Shown in pieces: positions 7,334 to 11,758 of a stretch of DNA of 11,758 bases. A program made the translations under genes and the position numbers. The DNA lies in NCBI GenBank assembly GCA_044359525.1, contig JBIKLY010000097.1, positions 1 through 11,758 of the forward strand, given 5' to 3'. The stretch is from CAJBIL01 sp044359525. GTDB taxonomy: Bacteria > Pseudomonadota > Gammaproteobacteria > Burkholderiales > Rhodocyclaceae. The notes under the pieces were generated by a model. The model was not told the origin of the DNA, searched no databases, and was given only the letters and a program-made list of their open reading frames with translations. Numbering within the stretch: position 1 is the first letter of the stretch; every line of letters begins with the position of its first letter.

Positions 7334-7876
7334 ATGCTGCTTTTACCTGCCCTGCCAACGCTGCGCCTCACGTTTCTCACTGTCGTCCTGCTTGCCAGCT
7401 CACTTGCCAGCACTGTCGCCGGCGCACAGACGACCACCTACAGCTGGATTGACCCAAAAACCGGCGTCACCGTTATCTCGGACCAGCCACCGCCGCCGGG
7501 AGCCAAACAGATTCTCAAGCGCGAATCCGGAGACGGCGGGAGCGAACGGCAGGTGCCCTATGCAACCCGCCAGGCAGCCGAAAAGTTTCCGGTCGTTTTA
7601 TACACCAGCGCCACGTGTACAGACAGCTGCAAGCAGGCACGTGACCTGCTCAACGGGCGCGGTATCCCGTTCTCGGAAAAAATGCTGGCCAGCCAGGAGG
7701 AAATCAACGATCTCGAAAAACAACTGGGGAGCGCGGCGGCTGTCCCGAGCATCATCGTCGGTCGACAGAACTTCAAAGGGTTCGAATCCGGCGCCTGGAA
7801 CAACCTGCTTGATCTTGCCGGCTATCCCAAATCAGCACCTTATGGTACCAAGCCCTCGGGCGCTTTCGCCAAATGA
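7334..7876 (+). CDS. Exported DUF4124-glutaredoxin fusion protein
   Basis: A 180-residue protein with a Sec-type signal peptide (hydrophobic core about 12-29, likely cleavage after Ala-Gly-Ala31). It is followed by a DUF4124 segment (YSWIDPKTGVTVISDQPPPPGAK, about 36-58) and a glutaredoxin/thioredoxin-fold domain from about 85. The redox motif is Cys95-Thr-Asp-Ser-Cys99, three residues between the cysteines rather than the usual two. The cis-proline element Val-Pro-Ser is at 137-139. It probably acts on thiols in the periplasm or at the outer face of the membrane; partners are unknown. GGGAGA at 7322-7327 supports the start. It sits between prlC (17 nt) and xthA (ATGA overlap), so it is part of one transcript. 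Confidence 0.87.
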   Translation: MLLLPALPTLRLTFLTVVLLASSLASTVAGAQTTTYSWIDPKTGVTVISDQPPPPGAKQILKRESGDGGSERQVPYATRQAAEKFPVVLYTSATCTDSCKQARDLLNGRGIPFSEKMLASQEEINDLEKQLGSAAAVPSIIVGRQNFKGFESGAWNNLLDLAGYPKSAPYGTKPSGAFAK

Positions 7877-8640
7877 AACTGGCGGCATGGAACGTCAATT
7901 CACTGAAAGTTCGCCTGCCGCAACTGCTCGAATGGCTTGAAGCCGGCAAACCCGACCTTGTTTGCCTGCAGGAAACAAAGCTTGAGGATCACAACTTTCC
8001 ACGTGCGGAAATTGAAGCTGCCGGTTATCAGATTGCCTTCTCCGGACAAAAAACCTACAACGGCGTCGCGCTGCTGGCGCGTGAAACACCAACCGATGTC
8101 GTCTGCGGCAATCCGCACTTTTCCGATCCGCAGAAGCGCCTGATCGCCGCGACCGTCGGCGGCATACGTGTTATCTGTGCCTATATTCCGAACGGGCAGG
8201 CAATCGACAGCGACAAGTATGCTTACAAGCTAGCCTGGCTTGATGCGCTGAGCACATGGCTCGGCGAGGAACTGGCAGCAAACCCGCAACTCGTGCTGGC
8301 CGGCGACTTCAACATCGCGCCGGAAGATCGCGACGTACACAATCCGGCGGCGTGGGCTGGCCAGATTCTCTGCTCGGCGCCCGAGCGCGCGGCTTTTCAG
8401 CGCCTGCTCGGGCTCGGCCTGCATGACAGCTTTCGCCTCTTCGATCAGCCAGAAAAAAGTTTTTCGTGGTGGGATTACCGCATGCTCGGCTTCCAGAAAA
8501 ACCAGGGGCTGCGTATCGACCACATCCTGCTCACAGCGCCATTGGCCGCGCGTTGCACAGCGGCCGGCATCGACCGCGAGATGCGCAAGCGCGAACGCCC
8601 GTCGGATCACGCACCGGTCACCGCAATGCTAGGCAACTGA
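7873..8640 (+). CDS. xthA: Exodeoxyribonuclease III (AP endonuclease)
   Basis: A 255-residue cytoplasmic DNA-repair nuclease: it cuts at abasic sites, removes 3' blocking groups and digests 3' ends of duplex DNA. All active-site motifs of the ExoIII/APE1 family are visible: NVNS (7-10), LQETK with metal ligand Glu34, Tyr104 in AYIPNG, GDFN with Asp145 and Asn147, WWDYR, LRIDHIL and the C-terminal SDHAPV with Asp245-His246. The start codon overlaps the preceding stop as ATGA, and the ribosome site is poor, suggesting translational coupling. Its own stop overlaps the start of the next gene by one base (TGATG). Confidence 0.97.
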   Translation: MKLAAWNVNSLKVRLPQLLEWLEAGKPDLVCLQETKLEDHNFPRAEIEAAGYQIAFSGQKTYNGVALLARETPTDVVCGNPHFSDPQKRLIAATVGGIRVICAYIPNGQAIDSDKYAYKLAWLDALSTWLGEELAANPQLVLAGDFNIAPEDRDVHNPAAWAGQILCSAPERAAFQRLLGLGLHDSFRLFDQPEKSFSWWDYRMLGFQKNQGLRIDHILLTAPLAARCTAAGIDREMRKRERPSDHAPVTAMLGN

Positions 8641-9305
8641 TGGACAACTCGCCCGACGCCGTACTCAAACTCTATCCGGCATTGCACTCACTGCCGGCAA
8701 AGGAACTGGCCGCCGCCTGCCAGCCAACGGCACTGCTCAGCTTGCCGGCGGGGGCAGAGATATTCTCCGAACAGCAGGCCTGCAAAGGTTTCCCACTGCT
8801 ACTCTCGGGCACCATCAAGGTGGTAAAAAACACGGCCGGCGGACGCGAGATGCTGCTCTACCGCGTCGAACCGGGCGGCTCGTGCATCATCACCTCAAGC
8901 TGCCTGCTCGGCCACACACCCTATTCGGCACGGGGCATTGCTGAATCACCACTCACACTGCTTTTGCTACCGGCAGCACTTTTTGACCAACTGATCGCAC
9001 GAAACGCCGCCTTCCGCGATTTTGTTTTCCATCTGTTTTCGGACCGCATCGCCGAGCTGATGCAACTGGTTGAGGAAGTCGCCTTTCACCGCCTCGACCA
9101 GCGCCTGGCCAAGCTGCTGCTCGCAAAAAGTGGCCCGATCCATAGCACTCATCAGATGTTGGCCGAAGAACTGGGCAGTGTGCGCGAAATCGTCAGCCGC
9201 CTGCTCAAGGGGTTTTCAGCGCAAGGGCTGGTAGCGCTCGGTCGCGAACAGATCACCGTGCTCGATCGCGACGGACTACAGCAACAGGCGGATGCCAGCC
9301 GTTAA
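8640..9305 (+). CDS. Crp/Fnr-family transcription regulator with Cys-X5-Cys sensor loop
   Basis: A 221-residue regulator: cyclic-nucleotide-type beta-barrel domain (about 20-125), dimer helix (about 130-160) and winged helix-turn-helix. The recognition helix GSVREIVSRLLKGF keeps the Arg-Glu and final Arg positions that read TGTGA in CRP, plus a Ser as in FNR. The loop that binds cAMP phosphate in CRP reads PGGSCIITSSCLLG, with Cys82 and Cys88; the usual Gly-Glu is missing, so cAMP binding is unlikely. The other cysteines are Cys27 and Cys48; there is no N-terminal FNR-type cysteine cluster. The open frame extends upstream to 8466 inside xthA; ATG 8640 is chosen because xthA ends there (TGATG coupling) and the length then fits the family. 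A redox or sulfur signal is plausible but inferred. Confidence 0.9.
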   Translation: MDNSPDAVLKLYPALHSLPAKELAAACQPTALLSLPAGAEIFSEQQACKGFPLLLSGTIKVVKNTAGGREMLLYRVEPGGSCIITSSCLLGHTPYSARGIAESPLTLLLLPAALFDQLIARNAAFRDFVFHLFSDRIAELMQLVEEVAFHRLDQRLAKLLLAKSGPIHSTHQMLAEELGSVREIVSRLLKGFSAQGLVALGREQITVLDRDGLQQQADASR

Positions 9306-9350
9306 CAAAGGCGCGGCTTGTGGTGGGAATAAACCTTAAAAACTCAGTCT

Positions 9351-9480
9351 GTCCACGAAAATCACGAAAGACACAAAATGAAACAACAGGTTGAGTTGAG
9401 TTAGCCACTCACCCCAAGGGTTGCGCTCTGCATTTTTGTATCTGTCTGATTTTTTCGTGCTTTTAGTGATTTTCGTGGAC
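9351..9480. repeat. Inverted repeat built on CACGAAA words
   Basis: The arms 9351-9378 and 9453-9480 are inverted copies matching at 24 of 28 positions, with the outermost 15 identical. Within an arm the word CACGAAA recurs (CCACGAAAATCACGAAAGACAC). The loop of about 74 nt is unstructured to the eye and contains no gene. The element starts 45 nt after the regulator's stop codon and ends 32 nt before the CRP-like site of the next gene. Its word differs from the CGCAGAGG family, but its design and placement are alike. Confidence 0.85.
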
Positions 9481-9512
9481 GAACTGCTTTTTCCAGGATG
9501 AACGCTGACTGC

Positions 9513-9536
9513 CTGTGTGACCTGGGTTACATACAG
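9513..9536 (+). promoter_or_regulatory. CRP/FNR-type operator upstream of the DUF2892 gene
   Basis: The core TGTGA-N6-TTACA (9516-9531) matches the CRP consensus TGTGA-N6-TCACA at nine of ten positions, and the dyad extends outward with CTGT/ACAG. Its centre is between 9523 and 9524. If transcription began near 9565, this would be a class II activator site at -41.5, and the -10 would fall on TAATCT at 9553-9558, a weak box that suits an activator-dependent promoter. The adjacent gene encodes a Crp/Fnr-family protein with a compatible recognition helix. Confidence 0.6.
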
Positions 9537-9592
9537 CGGCGGAACGACCGCGTAATCTGGCACCGTTCCTCAACCACTCAAGGGAGTCAATC

Positions 9593-9787
9593 ATGAATGC
9601 AAACGTCGGCGGCATCGACAAAATCCTGCGTATCGTTGCGGGCATCGCGCTGATCGCGATGGCCGCGATGGGCGTCATCGGCATGTGGGGCTACATCGGC
9701 GTCGTGCCGCTGCTGACCGGCCTGATCGGCTGGTGCCCGGCCTACACGCTGCTCGGCATCAAAACCTGCCCGATGCAGAAATCCTGA
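9593..9787 (+). CDS. DUF2892 (YgaP-like transmembrane) small membrane protein
   Basis: A 64-residue inner-membrane protein with two hydrophobic segments (about 12-30 and 33-46) and the family signature NVGGIDKILRIVAG...GWCPAYTLLGIKTC. Two cysteines (Cys48 in GWCPAY and Cys59 near the C-terminus) are characteristic. In YgaP of E. coli the same domain anchors a rhodanese sulfurtransferase; here it stands alone, as in many betaproteobacteria. A role with sulfur or thiols is suggested only by that kinship. GGGAG at 9582-9586 sets the start. It has its own operator-like site upstream and a strong terminator downstream, so it is probably monocistronic and regulated. Confidence 0.9.
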   Translation: MNANVGGIDKILRIVAGIALIAMAAMGVIGMWGYIGVVPLLTGLIGWCPAYTLLGIKTCPMQKS

Positions 9788-9808
9788 ACACACAGGAAGC
9801 AAGCAGAG

Positions 9809-9834
9809 GCGTGCCGCGATGGCACGCTTTTTTT
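9809..9834 (+). terminator. Rho-independent terminator after the DUF2892 gene
   Basis: A perfect seven-pair stem GCGTGCC/GGCACGC with a five-base loop is followed by seven T (9828-9834). It starts 21 nt after the stop codon. The T-run overlaps the last bases of the convergent rsmA gene. On the minus strand no T-run follows the hairpin, so it acts in one direction only. Confidence 0.92.
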
Positions 9835-10621
9835 ACGCCAGAGGGACCAGATAATTGGCGATACGGATGTAATCGTCAACCGACAATTCTTCGGCGCGTG
9901 CGGTCGGTGAAATAGCGAGCGCGGCAAAACCGGCATCGTCAAGCATACCCTTCAGGTTATTGCGCAGCATCTTGCGCCGCTGACCAAAAGCGGCCTGCAC
10001 GATGTCAGCAAACCTCGCCTCATCCCTGGCCGTCAGCTCGGCCAGCGGACGGGGAATCAGGCGCACTACCGCCGAATCGACCTTCGGTGCCGGATCAAAA
10101 GACTCGGGCGGCACATCGATCAGCCAGTCCATCACAAAACGGTACTGCAGCATCACCGACAGGCGACCGAAATCATTGGTCCCCGGCTCGGCGACCATAC
10201 GTTCGACCACCTCCTTCTGCAGCATGAAGTGCATGTCGCGGACGTGTTCGGCAAAGTCGGCAAGATGGAATAGCAGCGGCGTTGAAATGTTGTACGGCAG
10301 ATTGCCGACAATATGCATGCCGTCGCCACACGCTACGGCCAAGGCGGCGAAGTCGAACGCCAGCGCATCGCCTTCGTGGATCGTCAGCTTTTCGGGCGGA
10401 TAGCGTTTTCTCAGACGGGCAATGATGTCGCGGTCAATCTCGACGACCTGCAGATGATCAACACGCCGGATCAACGGATCGGTCAGGGCGCCAAGTCCAG
10501 GACCGATCTCGACGACACAATCAGCACGCTGCGGCGCAACCGCGTTGACGATGTCGGCAATCACCTGCTGATCGATCAGAAAATTCTGCCCAAACCGTTT
10601 GCGTGCGACGTGCTTGCTCAT
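9833..10621 (-). CDS. rsmA: 16S rRNA (adenine1518/1519-N6)-dimethyltransferase
   Basis: RsmA/KsgA, 262 residues, transfers four methyl groups from S-adenosylmethionine to two adjacent adenines in helix 45 of 16S rRNA, a late checkpoint of 30S assembly; loss gives kasugamycin resistance. Visible are the N-terminal KRFGQNFL, the cofactor motif EIGPGLGALT (38-47), the acidic VVEIDRD (59-65), the catalytic NLPY (107-110) and FxPxPKVDSAVVRL. The length is normal. The start overlaps the pdxA stop as ATGA, and GGAG lies 6 nt upstream. It is the last gene of the surA-pdxA-rsmA unit visible here; the apaG gene that follows in enterics is absent. Confidence 0.97.
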   Translation of the reverse strand: MSKHVARKRFGQNFLIDQQVIADIVNAVAPQRADCVVEIGPGLGALTDPLIRRVDHLQVVEIDRDIIARLRKRYPPEKLTIHEGDALAFDFAALAVACGDGMHIVGNLPYNISTPLLFHLADFAEHVRDMHFMLQKEVVERMVAEPGTNDFGRLSVMLQYRFVMDWLIDVPPESFDPAPKVDSAVVRLIPRPLAELTARDEARFADIVQAAFGQRRKMLRNNLKGMLDDAGFAALAISPTARAEELSVDDYIRIANYLVPLA

Positions 10622-11607
10622 GTGGCGCTCCGCGGCGTCATGCAGCTCATTTCAATGGCTTGTTCGACCGCCACAAACAGGCTACCCGGATCGGCCCGCC
10701 CACTACCCGCCAGCGCCAGTGCGGTACCGTGATCGACTGACGTGCGGATGATCGGCAAACCGAGCGTCACGTTGATCCCCTGACCAAAACTCGCATACTT
10801 GAGCGCCGTCAGCCCCTGATCGTGATACATGGCCAGTACACAATCGCCCTGTGCCAGCAAGGGCGGCGTGAACATCGTATCGGCGGGCAGCGGGCCAATC
10901 AGCGTCATGCCTTCGGCACGCAGCTTTTCGAGCACCGGCGAGATGACCTCAATTTCCTCACGCCCCAGATAACCGCCTTCACCCGCATGGGGGTTGAGGC
11001 CGGCGACCAGGATTCGCGGCTTGACAATGCCATATTTACGCCCCATCTCGGCGTACAGGATACGCAACGTTTCCTCAACCGCAGTGCGCGTCACCGCCGC
11101 CGGAACGTCCCTCAATGGCAAATGTGTGGTGACCAGCGCGACGCGCAAACCGCCACCCGCCAACATCATGACAACACGCGGCGTCGTCGTTTTTTCGGCC
11201 AGATATTCGGTATGCCCGGTGAATGGCACGCCAGCTTCGTTGATCACACCCTTGTGCACCGGCGCAGTGACCATTGCACGAAACTCGCCCGACCGGCAGC
11301 CGCCCAATGCACGATCAAGCAAGGCAAGGACGTAGGGGGAATTCAGCGGATCAAGGCGGCCCGGCTGCGCAGCCCTCGCCATCGGCAAATGAAGAATATC
11401 AAGCACACCCGGCTCGGGCGCAAAGCCTGGGCGCCATGCGCGCAAGGCGCCGGAAAATCCGGCTACAGCGGCTCGTGCGGCCAGCAATTCACGATCCGCA
11501 AGGATAACAAGATGTGCCGCAAACGAGCGCTCGCTGAGCCGCAGGCAAAGCTCCGGGCCAACCCCGGCCGGCTCACCCGAGGTGATGGCGATTACCGGCA
11601 AAGCCAT
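10618..11607 (-). CDS. pdxA: 4-hydroxythreonine-4-phosphate dehydrogenase
   Basis: PdxA, 329 residues, oxidises 4-phosphohydroxy-L-threonine with NAD in the pyridoxal 5'-phosphate pathway (DXP-dependent route). Metal-binding histidines are in place: His162 (TTHLPL), His207 (NPHAGE) and His262 (YHDQG); the substrate motif GHTEY is at 131-135. The signature near the C-terminus reads DHGTALALAG, with Ala298 where the family usually has Asp, Glu or Asn. The start follows surA by 4 nt, with GAGGAG (11618-11623) inside the surA end. It overlaps rsmA by 4 nt, giving tight coupling of the three genes. Confidence 0.96.
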   Translation of the reverse strand: MALPVIAITSGEPAGVGPELCLRLSERSFAAHLVILADRELLAARAAVAGFSGALRAWRPGFAPEPGVLDILHLPMARAAQPGRLDPLNSPYVLALLDRALGGCRSGEFRAMVTAPVHKGVINEAGVPFTGHTEYLAEKTTTPRVVMMLAGGGLRVALVTTHLPLRDVPAAVTRTAVEETLRILYAEMGRKYGIVKPRILVAGLNPHAGEGGYLGREEIEVISPVLEKLRAEGMTLIGPLPADTMFTPPLLAQGDCVLAMYHDQGLTALKYASFGQGINVTLGLPIIRTSVDHGTALALAGSGRADPGSLFVAVEQAIEMSCMTPRSAT

Positions 11608-11611
11608 TTAC

Positions 11612-11758
11612 TCAGCGCTCCTCGAGGCGCAACTCGACATAAGCCCGGTCGCGCGCCATGCGCAGCCAGTCCTGATAGGCCTCATCGAGCCGCTTTTCAC
11701 GCAGCACCTGGCGTGCGGCGACACGCTGGCGGTCGCTCGAAACGTCCTGCACACGGCG
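11612..11758 (-). CDS. surA: Periplasmic chaperone/peptidyl-prolyl isomerase SurA, C-terminal fragment
   Basis: The last 48 codons of a gene that begins beyond the window. The translated end, with RQVLREKRLDEAYQDWLR followed by RDRAYVELRLEER and TGA at 11612-11614, is the characteristic C-terminal helix and strand of SurA, the chaperone that escorts outer-membrane porins across the periplasm. The assignment is strengthened by position: surA immediately precedes pdxA and rsmA in the conserved proteobacterial operon. The parvulin domains are outside the window. Confidence 0.9.
   Translation of the reverse strand, partial: RRVQDVSSDRQRVAARQVLREKRLDEAYQDWLRMARDRAYVELRLEER

Noticed and set aside
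8466..8639. Longer Crp/Fnr start within xthA
   Set aside because: The extra 58 residues are an alternative frame of xthA; ATG 8640 couples to the xthA stop and gives the normal family length.

Overview
The window looks like ordinary chromosome from a betaproteobacterium, most likely of the Rhodocyclales (Azonexus, Dechloromonas or Propionivibrio-like). The basis is high GC, a CbbA-type class II aldolase followed by purC, DUF3422 and DUF2189 proteins, a DUF4124-glutaredoxin fusion, and the surA-pdxA-rsmA operon. This placement is inferred from protein style, not from a database search. No phage, insertion sequence, tRNA, rRNA or CRISPR array was seen.

Layout of the plus strand from 1 to about 9800. 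First is the C-terminal end of a GGDEF diguanylate cyclase, cut by the window edge. Then come fructose-bisphosphate aldolase with its own terminator, a DUF3422 membrane-anchored protein of unknown function, purC (purine synthesis) with a clear -10 box, and a DUF2189 integral membrane protein. A tight four-gene cluster follows: oligopeptidase A (prlC), an exported DUF4124-glutaredoxin protein, exodeoxyribonuclease III (xthA) and a Crp/Fnr-family regulator. Its spacings are 17 nt, a 4-nt overlap and a 1-nt overlap. After a 287-bp intergenic region comes a 64-residue DUF2892 membrane protein with its own terminator.

Layout of the minus strand from 9833 to the end. This is the classic outer-membrane/B6/ribosome operon surA (C-terminal end only), pdxA and rsmA. 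The genes are 4 nt apart or overlap by 4 nt, and the operon converges on the DUF2892 gene.

Two things go beyond housekeeping. (1) Three intergenic regions carry long, imperfect inverted repeats made of short iterated words: an 8-nt CGCAGAGG-type unit at 365-452 and 3069-3170, and a CACGAAA-type unit at 9351-9480. Each begins 24-45 nt after the stop codon of a plus-strand gene. (2) The Crp/Fnr-family protein lacks the usual cAMP-binding Gly-Glu and instead has a Cys-X5-Cys in that loop. Just upstream of the neighbouring DUF2892 gene is a near-perfect CRP-type operator (TGTGA-N6-TTACA), positioned like a class II activator site. Together with the repeat between them this forms a small candidate regulatory module, possibly redox or sulfur responsive. 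It is the best candidate for something undescribed here, but it remains a hypothesis.
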